A stretch of DNA of 64,000 bases from Rhizobiaceae bacterium. Lineage in GTDB: Bacteria > Pseudomonadota > Alphaproteobacteria > Rhizobiales > Rhizobiaceae. The notes beneath the pieces were generated by a model. That model worked only from the letters and a program-made list of their open reading frames with translations. It made no database searches and was not told where the DNA came from. Both the position numbers and the translations under genes were made by a program. Where the stretch lies: positions 3,234,501 to 3,298,500 of the forward strand of contig JAMLJC010000001.1 of assembly GCA_023953845.1 (NCBI GenBank), given 5' to 3'. Shown here piece after piece: positions 1 through 8,238 of this stretch; positions within the stretch are counted from its first letter, which is position 1, and every line of letters begins with the position of its first letter.

Positions 1-565
1 TGATCTCGGGCGTCTTCCAGATCATCTGATTGAGATCGCCGCTTTGTTTCCGCTCGCCGTCCACGTCGAGCCAGATCGCGCCGCGCCCGGGATGCCCGAT
101 CAGCGACGCCGGAAAGATGTTGCCGCAGGGCGCCGAACACTCGAACGCCTTCGCGATCTCCCAAGGACGGCGCAGGTCCTTGGCTTCGTTCTGCAGGTCG
201 CGTCGCGTCATGTCGAGCCCGACGGCATAGCCGAAGACATGATCGAGAGCCTGTTCCGGGGCGATGTCGCTGCCGCCCTTGCCGATGGCGATCACCATTT
301 CGGCTTCGAAATGCACGTCGTTGGACCTGGAAGGGTAGGGGAAGTCCGAACCCAACAGGACGATGTTGTCAGGGTTCTTCTGGAAGAAGAAGGGCGGCTC
401 CTTCGACGGATCATGCCCCATCTCGACGGCGTGTGCGGCGTAGTTGCGCCCGACGCAATAGATGCGCCTGACGGGAAACAGCTTGTCGCTGCCTTCAACA
501 GGGATCGTGGTCATGGAGGCAGGCTGCACGGCAAACCCGCTATCGCCCATCGTATCGGCAGTCAT
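1..565 (-). CDS. Fumarylacetoacetate hydrolase family protein (3' end outside window)
   Basis: Read from the ATG at 565, the visible 188 codons give the N-terminal part of an FAH-fold hydrolase/isomerase. Family landmarks are present: RRIYCVGRNYAAHA near residue 35, an FQKNPDN segment, HFEAEMVIAIG carrying two acidic metal ligands, and YAVGLDMTRRDLQ with the third (Asp). These enzymes act in the cytoplasm on acylpyruvates or other 2-oxo acids and need a divalent metal. The substrate cannot be read from this fragment. The gene lies 97 bp downstream of oxyR on the same strand. A second in-frame ATG lies 17 codons downstream, but the longer start is compatible with the family. The C-terminal half is cut off by the window edge. 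Confidence 0.85.
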   Translation of the reverse strand, partial: MTADTMGDSGFAVQPASMTTIPVEGSDKLFPVRRIYCVGRNYAAHAVEMGHDPSKEPPFFFQKNPDNIVLLGSDFPYPSRSNDVHFEAEMVIAIGKGGSDIAPEQALDHVFGYAVGLDMTRRDLQNEAKDLRRPWEIAKAFECSAPCGNIFPASLIGHPGRGAIWLDVDGERKQSGDLNQMIWKTPEI

Positions 566-662
566 GCGTCCATCCTTCTGGTTCGGCGATTTGCCTTCAC
601 GCAAACCCGCGGCCGGATTACTTCAGGCCGAGGTGACTGCCAAGACGGCTCCATCGGCGAGA

Positions 663-1610
663 TCATGCCGGCACGCGCGTCCGGCTCCGCTTCGGCCGCT
701 GCGTGTCGGACACCACGGCGCCATGCGCGGCGCGGATCGCCCCGGCCAGCAGCAGATGGTCGCGCCGGCGGTGGCTGGTCTTGCGCCAGGCGAGGCAGAT
801 CGTGCGCGAGGGGACCGGATCGCCGAACGGAACCAGCGCGACGTCTGGCCGTCCATAGGTGACGCCTGCCGCGATCTCCGGCAGGAGCGTTACGCCGAGA
901 CCGTGTCCCACCATATGCAGAAGCGTCGTCAGGCTCGTGGCGCCGAAGCTCGCCATGGCGACCGGCTTAACCCGTCCGCAGATCGCCAGCGCGTCCTCGC
1001 GCATGCAATGGCCTTCCTCCAGGAGCATCAGGCGCTCGAAAACCACGCTTTCCGGTGCGACCGGCACGGGAACCCGGCCGACCTCGTCCGCCGGGATCGC
1101 GAGAAGGAAGCGATCCTCGAAAAGCGGTTCGAAAGCCAGCGTGGATTCGTCGAAGGGGCCGGCGGCGATCATGCCGTCGAGGCGGCCGCTCAAAGTGTCT
1201 TCCACGATTGCCCCCGTCACCGCCTCGCGGATCTCGATGCGCAGATCGGGGAACTCGCGCTTGAGCTGAGGCAGCAGATAGGGAAGGAGGTAAGGCGCGA
1301 TCGTCGGGATGATGCCGAGGCGGAATCGTCCGTCGAGCGCTTTGCGCTCGCGCAGCGCCGCCGTCTCCAGTTCGCGCACGTCGTCGAGGATGCGCTCGAT
1401 CCGCTGCCGGTACGCGACTGCCTCTTCCGTCAGATGGACGACGCCGCGGCCGCGCTCGAAGAGGCGAAAGCCCAGTTGCTGCTCCATCTCCGCGATCTGC
1501 GCCGACAGCGCCGGCTGGGTCACTCCGACCAGTTCGGCGGCACGGCCGAAATGCAGCGTTTCGGCGAGAGCCTCGAAATATTGCATTTGCCTGAGCGTGA
1601 GCCGGATCAT
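663..1610 (-). CDS. oxyR: LysR-family peroxide sensor OxyR
   Basis: A 315-residue LysR-type regulator with an N-terminal winged HTH (about residues 5-62, including TQPALSAQIAEMEQQLG) and a C-terminal sensor domain. Two cysteines, C202 and C211, sit in LEEGHCMREDALAIC with the same nine-residue spacing as the redox pair of enterobacterial OxyR, so a thiol-disulfide peroxide switch is expected. It is divergent from katG, the usual OxyR target, and the 300-bp region between them contains strong dyads (1671-1689, 1774-1787). The ATG at 1610 gives the canonical N-terminus. The assignment rests on the cysteine pair plus the katG neighbour. Confidence 0.93.
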   Translation of the reverse strand: MIRLTLRQMQYFEALAETLHFGRAAELVGVTQPALSAQIAEMEQQLGFRLFERGRGVVHLTEEAVAYRQRIERILDDVRELETAALRERKALDGRFRLGIIPTIAPYLLPYLLPQLKREFPDLRIEIREAVTGAIVEDTLSGRLDGMIAAGPFDESTLAFEPLFEDRFLLAIPADEVGRVPVPVAPESVVFERLMLLEEGHCMREDALAICGRVKPVAMASFGATSLTTLLHMVGHGLGVTLLPEIAAGVTYGRPDVALVPFGDPVPSRTICLAWRKTSHRRRDHLLLAGAIRAAHGAVVSDTQRPKRSRTRVPA

Positions 1611-1670
1611 AGGAAAAACTTATCGATGTGACAAAGAAAGGTAATTTGTGTTTATCATAATATCCCCCTA

Positions 1671-1689
1671 GTTTGGAAGAGTTCCAAAC
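1671..1689. promoter_or_regulatory. Perfect inverted repeat in the oxyR-katG intergenic region
   Basis: GTTTGGAA-GAG-TTCCAAAC has perfect 8-bp arms around a 3-bp spacer. It lies about 60 bp upstream of oxyR and 220 bp upstream of katG. The position suits an operator controlling one or both divergent genes. It does not obviously match the classical four-ATAG OxyR site, so the binding protein is uncertain. Confidence 0.5.
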
Positions 1690-1773
1690 TGAAGCATCGC
1701 CTTTTTGGAATCCGCTTTGAATTCGGCGTGACCCACCGGTGAGGGAGGCGAGCCATGGTCGGACCCTCTCCCG

Positions 1774-1787
1774 CGATCACGTGATCG
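1774..1787. promoter_or_regulatory. 14-bp perfect palindrome in the katG leader
   Basis: CGATCACGTGATCG reads the same on both strands and lies 124 bp upstream of the katG ATG. A second dyad in the same intergenic region suggests more than one regulator, but a palindrome of this length could also occur by chance. Confidence 0.3.
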
Positions 1788-1910
1788 ACCGCCGCCGCCT
1801 GATGGCGCGGATCATTGACGCTCCAGCGCTATCTGCACGCTGCGTCGAGGTTGGTCAGTTTCCTGGCGAACATGTTTTAGGGCATTTGCGCGACCTGATC
1901 GGAGACAGAT

Positions 1911-4106
1911 ATGGACGGAATGACTGACAAGAGCATGGGCAAGTGCCCGGTCGTGCACACGGCTGCCGGCCTGCGCTCCAACCGCGACTGGTGGCCGAAC
2001 CAGCTCAACCTGAAGCTTCTTCACCAGAACTCCGCCCTGTCGGACCCGATGGGCGAAGCCTTCGACTACGCCGAGGAGTTCAAGAAGCTCGATCTTGACG
2101 CGATCAAGAAGGATCTGACCGCGCTGATGACGGACTCGCAGGAGTGGTGGCCGGCGGATTTCGGTCACTACGGCCCGCTGTTCATCCGCATGGCGTGGCA
2201 CAGCGCCGGCACCTATCGTACGGCCGACGGTCGTGGCGGCGCCGGCGCGGGCCAGCAGCGTTTCGCGCCGCTGAACAGCTGGCCGGACAACGTGAACCTC
2301 GACAAGGCCCGCCGCCTGCTGTGGCCGATCAAGCAAAAGTACGGCAAGAGCATCTCCTGGGCAGACCTGATGATCCTGACGGGCAACGTCGCGCTGGAAT
2401 CCATGGGTTTCAAGACTTTCGGCTTCGCCGGCGGCCGTGCCGACGTCTGGGAGCCTGAAGAGAGCGTCTACTGGGGCGCGGAAGACACCTGGCTGGGCGA
2501 CAAGCGCTATAGCGGCGACCGGCAGCTGGAGAATCCTCTTGCCGCGGTCCAGATGGGCCTCATCTATGTCAATCCGGAAGGTCCCAACGGCAACCCGGAC
2601 CCGTTGGCGGCGGCGCGCGACATCCGCGAGACTTTTGCCCGCATGGCGATGAACGACGAGGAAACCGTGGCGCTGATCGCCGGCGGCCATACGTTCGGCA
2701 AGACCCACGGCGCAGGTGACGCCAAGCATGTCGGCCGCGAGCCGGAAGGAGCCAGCCTTGCCGAGCAGGGGCTCGGCTGGACGAGCACTTTCGGTACCGG
2801 CCGCGGCGGCGACACGATCGGCAGCGGCCTCGAGGTCACCTGGACGACGACGCCGACCAAGTGGACGAACAACTTCTTCTGGAACCTGTTCGGTTACGAA
2901 TGGGAGCTGACCAGGAGTCCGGCCGGCGCGCACCAGTGGATTCCCAAGCATGGCATGGGCGCCAACACGGTGCCGGACGCGCATAACCCGGCGAAGCGTC
3001 ATACTCCGGCGATGCTCACGACCGACCTCGCCCTGCGTTTCGACCCCGAATATGAGAAGATCTCGCGCCGCTTCCTGGAGAATCCGGATGAGTTCGCGGA
3101 CGCTTTCGCCCGCGCATGGTTCAAGCTGACGCACCGCGACATGGGGCCGAAGTCCCGCTACCTCGGACCCGAGGTGCCGGCCGAGGATCTGATCTGGCAG
3201 GACCCTGTGCCGGCAGTCGATCATCCGCTGGTCGACGATGCCGACATTGCGGCGCTCAAGGCGAAGCTTCTTGCCTCTGGCCTTTCTATTTCGGAACTCG
3301 TTTCGACGGCCTGGGCGTCCGCCTCGACCTTCCGCGGTTCGGACAAGCGTGGCGGCGCAAACGGCGCACGCATCCGTCTGGCTCCGCAGAAAGACTGGGC
3401 GGTGAACCAGCCCGAGCGTCTCGCAAAGGTGCTGGACACGCTGGAAGGCATCCGCAAGTCGTTCAACGACGCGCAACCGTCCGGAAAGAAGGTATCGCTT
3501 GCCGATCTCATCGTACTGGGCGGCGCCGCGGCAGTGGAAGCAGCGGCCAAGGCTGCCGGTCACGACGTCGAGATTCCGTTCACGCCGGGCCGCACGGATG
3601 CGTCGCAGGAACAGACCGATGTCGAGTCCTTCGCTGTGCTGGAGCCCGTCGCTGACGGATTCCGCAACTACCTCAAGGCCGACTACAGCATTCCGGCCGA
3701 GGCGTTGCTGGTCGACAGGGCGCAGCTCTTGACCCTGACGGCGCCCGAGATGGCCGTGCTGATCGGCGGCCTGCGCGTTCTGGGCGCCAATGTCGGTGAT
3801 TCCGCGCATGGCGTTTTCACGACCCGGCCTGGAACACTGACCAACGACTTCTTCGTCAGCCTGCTCGACATGGGCACGGCCTGGAAGCCGGTTTCAGCGG
3901 CGGAGGACGTTTTCGAAGGACGGGATCGCAAGACCGGCGAGCTGAAATGGACGGGCACGCGCGTCGATCTCGTTTTCGGCTCGAACTCCCAGTTGCGGGC
4001 CCTTGCCGAAGTCTATGGCGAGAACGACTCTCAGGAGAAGTTCGTGCGCGACTTCGTGGCGGCATGGAACAAGATCATGAACGCCGACCGCTTCGATATC
4101 GCGTGA
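1911..4106 (+). CDS. katG: Catalase-peroxidase KatG
   Basis: A full-length bifunctional haem catalase-peroxidase of 731 residues with the usual duplicated class I peroxidase fold. Distal residues R93, W96 and H97 lie in PLFIRMAWHSAGTYR. Y219 (GLIYVNPEGP) and M245 (ARMAMND) can form the Met-Tyr-Trp adduct with W96 that catalase activity needs, and the proximal haem ligand is H260 in AGGHTFGKTHG. The spacing of these residues matches well-studied KatG proteins. It detoxifies H2O2 in the cytoplasm. The ATG at 1911 follows a GGAGA ribosome-binding site. It is divergent from oxyR and ends at a bidirectional terminator. Confidence 0.98.
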   Translation: MDGMTDKSMGKCPVVHTAAGLRSNRDWWPNQLNLKLLHQNSALSDPMGEAFDYAEEFKKLDLDAIKKDLTALMTDSQEWWPADFGHYGPLFIRMAWHSAGTYRTADGRGGAGAGQQRFAPLNSWPDNVNLDKARRLLWPIKQKYGKSISWADLMILTGNVALESMGFKTFGFAGGRADVWEPEESVYWGAEDTWLGDKRYSGDRQLENPLAAVQMGLIYVNPEGPNGNPDPLAAARDIRETFARMAMNDEETVALIAGGHTFGKTHGAGDAKHVGREPEGASLAEQGLGWTSTFGTGRGGDTIGSGLEVTWTTTPTKWTNNFFWNLFGYEWELTRSPAGAHQWIPKHGMGANTVPDAHNPAKRHTPAMLTTDLALRFDPEYEKISRRFLENPDEFADAFARAWFKLTHRDMGPKSRYLGPEVPAEDLIWQDPVPAVDHPLVDDADIAALKAKLLASGLSISELVSTAWASASTFRGSDKRGGANGARIRLAPQKDWAVNQPERLAKVLDTLEGIRKSFNDAQPSGKKVSLADLIVLGGAAAVEAAAKAAGHDVEIPFTPGRTDASQEQTDVESFAVLEPVADGFRNYLKADYSIPAEALLVDRAQLLTLTAPEMAVLIGGLRVLGANVGDSAHGVFTTRPGTLTNDFFVSLLDMGTAWKPVSAAEDVFEGRDRKTGELKWTGTRVDLVFGSNSQLRALAEVYGENDSQEKFVRDFVAAWNKIMNADRFDIA

Positions 4107-4122
4107 ACACAAGCGCAACGAT

Positions 4123-4158
4123 GAAAAAAAAGGGCGCGGCGATGGCCGCGCCCTTTTT
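4123..4158. terminator. Bidirectional intrinsic terminator between katG and aquaporin
   Basis: A 9-bp stem, GGGCGCGGC with GCCGCGCCC (4132-4140 and 4145-4153), has a four-base loop. An A-tract lies on its left and a T-tract on its right, so it gives a U-run in both directions. It ends katG (+) and the converging aquaporin gene (-). Confidence 0.9.
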
Positions 4159-4161
4159 GTA

Positions 4162-4839
4162 TCAGTCTTTCTCGAAGACGCCGGTCTTGGCGACGATGCC
4201 GGCGATCGCGCCGCCGATCAGCGGCGCCACGATGAAGAGCCAGAGCTGGCCGAGCGCCGCGCTGCCCGAAAACAGCGCCGGTCCGATGGAGCGGGCTGGA
4301 TTGACGGATGTTCCCGTTACCGGGATGACCGCGAAATGGATCGCCGCAAGCGTGAGGCCGATGACGAGGCCCGCAAATGCGGTCGAGTGCTTGGTCGCCG
4401 TCACGCCGAGGATCACGGTCACGAAGACGAAGGTGGCGATCAACTCGATGAGGAAAGCCGAACTGGCGCCCCATACTGCCGGGTCCCAGCCATTGGCGCC
4501 GAAGCCGCCCGTATGTCCACCGGTCTTGCCGGACACGATGATCAAAAGCGCAAGCGAGGCAAGGATGCCTCCGATGACCTGCGCGATGATGTAGCCGACG
4601 ACCTGCCCGGTTGGCATGCGGCCGGCCAGCCAGACGCCGATGGTGACGGCCGGATTGAGATGCGCGCCGGAAATAGGGCCGATGGCATAGGCGGCGCAGA
4701 TGACACCGATGCCGAAGGCCAGCCCTATCGCCTCCTGGCCGAGCGGCAGCGCGGCGCCGAAACCGCCGGTGACAACCGAGGCCGTGCCGAGGAACACGAG
4801 CAGAAATGTCCCGAGAACTTCTGCGAGATAGGTTTTCAT
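4162..4839 (-). CDS. aqpZ: Aquaporin Z-type water channel
   Basis: A 225-residue major intrinsic protein with six membrane helices and two re-entrant NPA loops: HLNPAV (N62-A64) and SVNPARS (N180-A182). The selectivity filter reads F42, H168, T177 and R183, the water-selective AqpZ set with small pore residues, rather than an aquaglyceroporin set. It is expected in the inner membrane as a tetramer for rapid osmotic water flow. It converges on katG and has its own upstream region. The ATG at 4839 gives the typical MKTYLAEVLGTFLLVF start, preceded by a GGGTCATCTCC leader with a weak ribosome site. Confidence 0.93.
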   Translation of the reverse strand: MKTYLAEVLGTFLLVFLGTASVVTGGFGAALPLGQEAIGLAFGIGVICAAYAIGPISGAHLNPAVTIGVWLAGRMPTGQVVGYIIAQVIGGILASLALLIIVSGKTGGHTGGFGANGWDPAVWGASSAFLIELIATFVFVTVILGVTATKHSTAFAGLVIGLTLAAIHFAVIPVTGTSVNPARSIGPALFSGSAALGQLWLFIVAPLIGGAIAGIVAKTGVFEKD

Positions 4840-5042
4840 GGAGATGACCCCTCAAGAACAATCACACCGCAAGACTTCTACGACTTTCGTCTGAGTCGCA
4901 ACGTGCACTGCACAAATCAGGGGCGGCATGTTCCGCGAAGCAGGCGATGGAGTGCATTAGCCTGCTGGCGCGTCGGCTTGTATTGATGGCACAGCAGCTA
5001 TAGCAAGACGCCCGAACGGGTTGGCCGATACGGGGTACCGGA

Positions 5043-6338
5043 ATGCGACTTGGCGGACGGTTGGCTGCGGCCATCGAAGTGCTGGAAGATATCGAGCGGC
5101 GGCATCGGCCCGTCGCGGATGCGTTGAAGGACTGGGGACTGTCGCACCGTTTTGCCGGGGCAGGGGACCGGGCAGCGATCGGCAACATTGTGTACGATGC
5201 GCTGCGTCGGAAGCGCTCGGCGGGCTGGCTCCTCGGTGCCGAAACGCCGCGTGCGCTGGGCTTTGGCGCTCTCTTGCTGGATGGCCTGACGCCGGAGCGG
5301 CTCAATACCGAACTCGATGGCGACCGTTTCGCGCCTCCGCCGCTCGATGATGCCGAACGTGCGACGATCGGCAAACAGCGGAAAGCGCCCATGCCCGAAG
5401 CGGTGGCGGCTGACTGTCCGGACTGGTGCGTGCCCTTGCTGCGCGGCGCCTATGGCGAGGGCTGGGTGGCTGAGGCGAAGGCTCTTGCCGCGCGCCCACC
5501 TCTCGACCTGCGCATCAACACGCTGAAGGCGAACCGTTCCAGGGTTCTGGCGGAACTGGAGGAAACAGGCGTCGCTCCGGCGGCGATTGCGCCGAATGGC
5601 CTGCGAATTCCACCGATCGAGGGTTATGGCAGGCATCCGAACGTGCAGGCCGAACCCGCCTTCCGGCAGGGCTGGTTCGAAGTGCAGGACGAAGGGTCGC
5701 AGATCGTCGCCCATCTCGCCGGCGTTGTGCCCGGCATGGAGGTGCTGGACTTCTGCGCCGGCGCAGGCGGCAAGACGCTCGCCATGGCGGCGGAAATGGA
5801 GAACAAGGGCTCGATCTTTGCCTATGATGCCGAAAAGCAGCGGCTGGCGCCGATCTTCGAACGGTTGACACGTGCGGGCGTCACCAATGTCGAGGTGGTC
5901 AGCCGCCTCGCGGCGCTGGAGGGGCGCGCGGAGAGTTTCGATCTGGTGCTGGTCGACGCGCCCTGCACCGGCAGCGGTACGTGGCGCCGACGCCCGGATG
6001 CCAAATGGCGGCTGTCTGACAGGCAACTTGACGTCCGCCGGGGCGAACAGTCGGCAATACTGGACCGCGCCGCCGGCTTCGTGAAGCCCGGCGGCAGGCT
6101 GGCCTACATCACCTGCTCTGTGTTTGACGAGGAAAACGCCGACCAGATCTCTGAATTCCTCGCACGCACGCCGGGCTGGGTGGCCGAGGATCACGAGGCG
6201 CTCTGGTCGAGCCGCTTTCCGGAGGCGCGCGACAAGGCTTACGTGAGCCAGACGGAAGGCATCCGCCTTTCACCGGGCCTCACCGCGACGGACGGCTTCT
6301 ACTTCGCCGCATTGCGCAGGGCCGGCGCCGGAGCTTGA
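5043..6338 (+). CDS. RsmB/NOP2-type rRNA (cytosine-C5)-methyltransferase
   Basis: A 431-residue RsmB-family enzyme with an N-terminal NusB-like helical region (about 1-150) and a C-terminal Rossmann methyltransferase domain. The SAM-binding motif VLDFCAGAGGKT lies at 234-245. The two cysteines of m5C RNA methyltransferases are visible: C308 in VDAPCTGSGTWRRRPD and C358 in AYITCSVFDEEN. It probably modifies 16S rRNA, although exact site specificity cannot be read from sequence. The ribosome site before the ATG at 5043 is poor. It is followed by tspO on the same strand, with a hairpin in between. Confidence 0.9.
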   Translation: MRLGGRLAAAIEVLEDIERRHRPVADALKDWGLSHRFAGAGDRAAIGNIVYDALRRKRSAGWLLGAETPRALGFGALLLDGLTPERLNTELDGDRFAPPPLDDAERATIGKQRKAPMPEAVAADCPDWCVPLLRGAYGEGWVAEAKALAARPPLDLRINTLKANRSRVLAELEETGVAPAAIAPNGLRIPPIEGYGRHPNVQAEPAFRQGWFEVQDEGSQIVAHLAGVVPGMEVLDFCAGAGGKTLAMAAEMENKGSIFAYDAEKQRLAPIFERLTRAGVTNVEVVSRLAALEGRAESFDLVLVDAPCTGSGTWRRRPDAKWRLSDRQLDVRRGEQSAILDRAAGFVKPGGRLAYITCSVFDEENADQISEFLARTPGWVAEDHEALWSSRFPEARDKAYVSQTEGIRLSPGLTATDGFYFAALRRAGAGA

Positions 6339-6370
6339 CGCGCTGGTGCGGCGCGCCAGTTAAGCGCGTC
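6337..6370 (+). other. Intercistronic hairpin after the methyltransferase gene
   Basis: GACGCGCTGG at 6337-6346 pairs with CCAG (6356-6359) and then AGCGCGTC (6363-6370), leaving a TTA bulge. The structure begins inside the TGA stop of the rRNA methyltransferase and has no T-tract. It could protect the 3' end or partly terminate the transcript. Confidence 0.5.
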
Positions 6371-6393
6371 ATAGCCAACAGCGGACGGGGCTG

Positions 6394-6846
6394 ATGAACC
6401 GCTACATGTCGCTTGTGATCTTCGTCGCCGTCGTCTTCGGCGGCGGATTGCTCATCGGATTCGTGACGCAACCCGGCGAGTGGTATGCGGCCCTGACCAA
6501 GCCGCCTTTCAACCCGCCGAACTGGATATTTGGCCCCGTCTGGTCGATCCTCTACATCCTGATCTCGGTAGCCGGCTGGCGCATCTGGCCTCTGGAAGGC
6601 GCAGGGACCGCTCGCCGGCTCTGGATCGCGCAGCTCGTGCTCAATTTTCTCTGGTCGCCGGTCTTTTTCGGCCTGCAGTCGGTGGGCGGCGCGCTGGTGA
6701 TAATTCTGCCCCTGCTAGCGACGATCGTCGCTTTCATCGTGACCACGCGCCGCGTCGACCGGGTCTCGGCATGGCTTTTCGTCCCCTATGCGCTTTGGGT
6801 CGGGTTCGCCTCCGTGCTCAACCTGTCTATCTGGTGGCTGAACTGA
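6394..6846 (+). CDS. tspO: TspO/MBR family tryptophan-rich membrane protein
   Basis: A 150-residue integral membrane protein with five predicted helices. It has the TspO hallmarks: KPPFNPPNWIFGPVWSILY near residues 35-53, a WIAQLVLNFLWSPVFFG helix and a C-terminal LNLSIWWLN. Bacterial TspO proteins bind porphyrins and are linked to tetrapyrrole handling and oxygen or stress responses. Aromatic residues line the presumed ligand pocket. The ATG at 6394 lies just after CGGGGCTG. It is transcribed with the upstream methyltransferase direction and is followed by a long palindrome. Confidence 0.93.
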   Translation: MNRYMSLVIFVAVVFGGGLLIGFVTQPGEWYAALTKPPFNPPNWIFGPVWSILYILISVAGWRIWPLEGAGTARRLWIAQLVLNFLWSPVFFGLQSVGGALVIILPLLATIVAFIVTTRRVDRVSAWLFVPYALWVGFASVLNLSIWWLN

Positions 6847-6871
6847 TTGATGTTGCATTGCAACATCAATC
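6845..6871. other. 27-bp near-perfect palindrome after tspO
   Basis: Two 13-base arms (6845-6857 and 6859-6871) are exact reverse complements around one T. It starts within the tspO stop codon. As RNA it would fold into an 11-bp stem with a CATTG loop. There is no U-run after it, so it is not a standard intrinsic terminator. It may be a protein-binding site for the next gene or an mRNA-stabilising hairpin. Confidence 0.6.
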
Positions 6872-6916
6872 GTTGCGTCGCTTCGCCGGCTTTGTCATAA
6901 GCGGCGAAACGGGACG

Positions 6917-7381
6917 ATGCAGATGGCCGCAGAGAACGACGTCGCCGCCAACTATGAGGAGCGCGTGCGCGCCTCCTTCGCGCGGCAGGCGGCAATGGGC
7001 ACGATCGGCGCGGAACTGACGCTGGTCACGCCCGGCATCGTCGAGATCGAGATGCCGTTTTCTCCCGCGCTGACGCAGCAGCACGGCTTTCTCCATGCAG
7101 GCGTGATTTCGGCCGCGCTGGATTCCGCCTGCGGCTATGCCGCCTTCTCGCTCATGCCGGCCGACGCGGCCGTGCTCACCATCGAGTTCAAGGTCAATCT
7201 GCTCGCGCCGGGGAAAGGCGAACGCTTCCTGTTTCGCGGATCGGTGACGAAGCCGGGACGCACCATCGTGGTGGCCGACGGACAGGCCTATGCTTTCGGT
7301 TCCGATGGCGAGGCGAAGCTCATCGCCACCATGACGGGCACGATGATGACGGTGCGGGGCCGCGAGGATATCGCCGGATAG
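6917..7381 (+). CDS. PaaI-family hotdog thioesterase
   Basis: A 154-residue single-domain hotdog protein. The stretch QQHGFLHAGVISAALDSACG (about 53-72) is the PaaI/YbdB-type active-site helix, with the Asp on the central helix. Such enzymes hydrolyse acyl-CoA or aryl-CoA thioesters in the cytoplasm; the substrate is not predictable here. The ATG at 6917 is 70 bp past tspO and beyond the palindrome, so it may have its own promoter there. Alternative Met3 start is possible. Confidence 0.85.
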   Translation: MQMAAENDVAANYEERVRASFARQAAMGTIGAELTLVTPGIVEIEMPFSPALTQQHGFLHAGVISAALDSACGYAAFSLMPADAAVLTIEFKVNLLAPGKGERFLFRGSVTKPGRTIVVADGQAYAFGSDGEAKLIATMTGTMMTVRGREDIAG

Positions 7382-7550
7382 CGCAGCCTTGCCGGACAGC
7401 GCGGCTTGATGCCGCTCCACGCACATATTTTGTGCAGTTGCCGCCGGGCGCTTCACGACATACATGGCGGCCAGGCCTTCGCTGGACATGCCGGCAAGGA
7501 TAGGAAACGTCCGACTCTGGGGATTTGGTAAGATCGTGCCGCTGCTGACT

Positions 7551-8183
7551 ATGCTTGCCGGGCGCAAGGTGCTGTTCGTCATGGCCACCGAGGCGGAATA
7601 CGGGCCGCATCTCAGGCGTATCTTCAAACCGCTGATGACCGGCGTCGGCCCGGTAGAAGCCGGCATCCGGCTGGGCATCGCGCTCACCGAGCTGAAGCTG
7701 GCGGGGCAGTTGCCCGACCTCGTCGTGTCGCTCGGATCGGCCGGCAGCCGTCGGCTGCCGCGCACGGAGGTCTTTCAGGTCTCATCCGTGCTCTACCGCG
7801 ACATGGATGCCTCCGCGTTCGGTTTCGACAGGCACACCACGCCCTATCTCGATTTACCTGCGACTGTGCCGCTGCCGTTGCGCATCCCCGGCATCGCCGA
7901 GGCTACCACCTCGACCGGCGGCACCATCATTGCCGGTTCGGTTTTCGACGCCATAGCCGAGGACATGGTGGAGATGGAGACCTTCGCCTGCCTGAGAGCC
8001 TGCCAGATTTTCGATGTGCCGCTGATCGGCCTGCGCGGCATATCGGACGGCGACACAGATGTTTCCGGCGTGCATGACTGGGAGGAGTACCTCCATGTCA
8101 TCGACGAAAGGCTCGCCGCCGCGATCGGGCTCCTGGAAGAGGCGATCGCCGACGGGCTGCTGGATGTGAAGGAAAACGCATAG
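7551..8183 (+). CDS. 5'-methylthioadenosine/S-adenosylhomocysteine nucleosidase family protein
   Basis: A 210-residue member of the PNP/UDP phosphorylase superfamily, resembling MTA/SAH nucleosidase, which cleaves adenine from these SAM by-products. Visible elements are ATEAEYG with the probable catalytic Glu14, LGSAGS (61-66) in the phosphate/ribose loop, VEMETFA (E141, E143) for ribose contact, and GISDGD (D166/D168), where the Asp protonates the purine. I chose the ATG at 7551 because the family starts with GRKVLFVMA. Upstream in-frame starts (7464, 7488) would add an unconserved leader. The gene lies 55 bp before guaA. Confidence 0.82.
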   Translation: MLAGRKVLFVMATEAEYGPHLRRIFKPLMTGVGPVEAGIRLGIALTELKLAGQLPDLVVSLGSAGSRRLPRTEVFQVSSVLYRDMDASAFGFDRHTTPYLDLPATVPLPLRIPGIAEATTSTGGTIIAGSVFDAIAEDMVEMETFACLRACQIFDVPLIGLRGISDGDTDVSGVHDWEEYLHVIDERLAAAIGLLEEAIADGLLDVKENA

Positions 8184-8194
8184 GAAACATGCGC

Positions 8195-8238
8195 GGCGGG
8201 CCATTGCGCGGAATCGCTTCTTTCTTTAAAGGCCCGCC
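8195..8238 (+). promoter_or_regulatory. Hairpin able to cover the guaA ribosome-binding site
   Basis: GGCGGGCC (8195-8202) is exactly complementary to GGCCCGCC (8231-8238), and the second arm touches the guaA ATG at 8239. The only Shine-Dalgarno-like element, AAAGG (8228-8232), partly lies in the 3' arm. Closing the 28-base loop would hide the initiation site. Whether this is regulated is unknown. Confidence 0.45.

Noticed and set aside
1812..3809. A minus-strand open frame of 665 codons opposite katG
   Set aside because: Entirely antisense to katG, with no recognisable domain.
4902..4912. GTGCA-C-TGCAC dyad upstream of the aquaporin gene
   Set aside because: Short and alone; I could not connect it with a regulator or a second copy.
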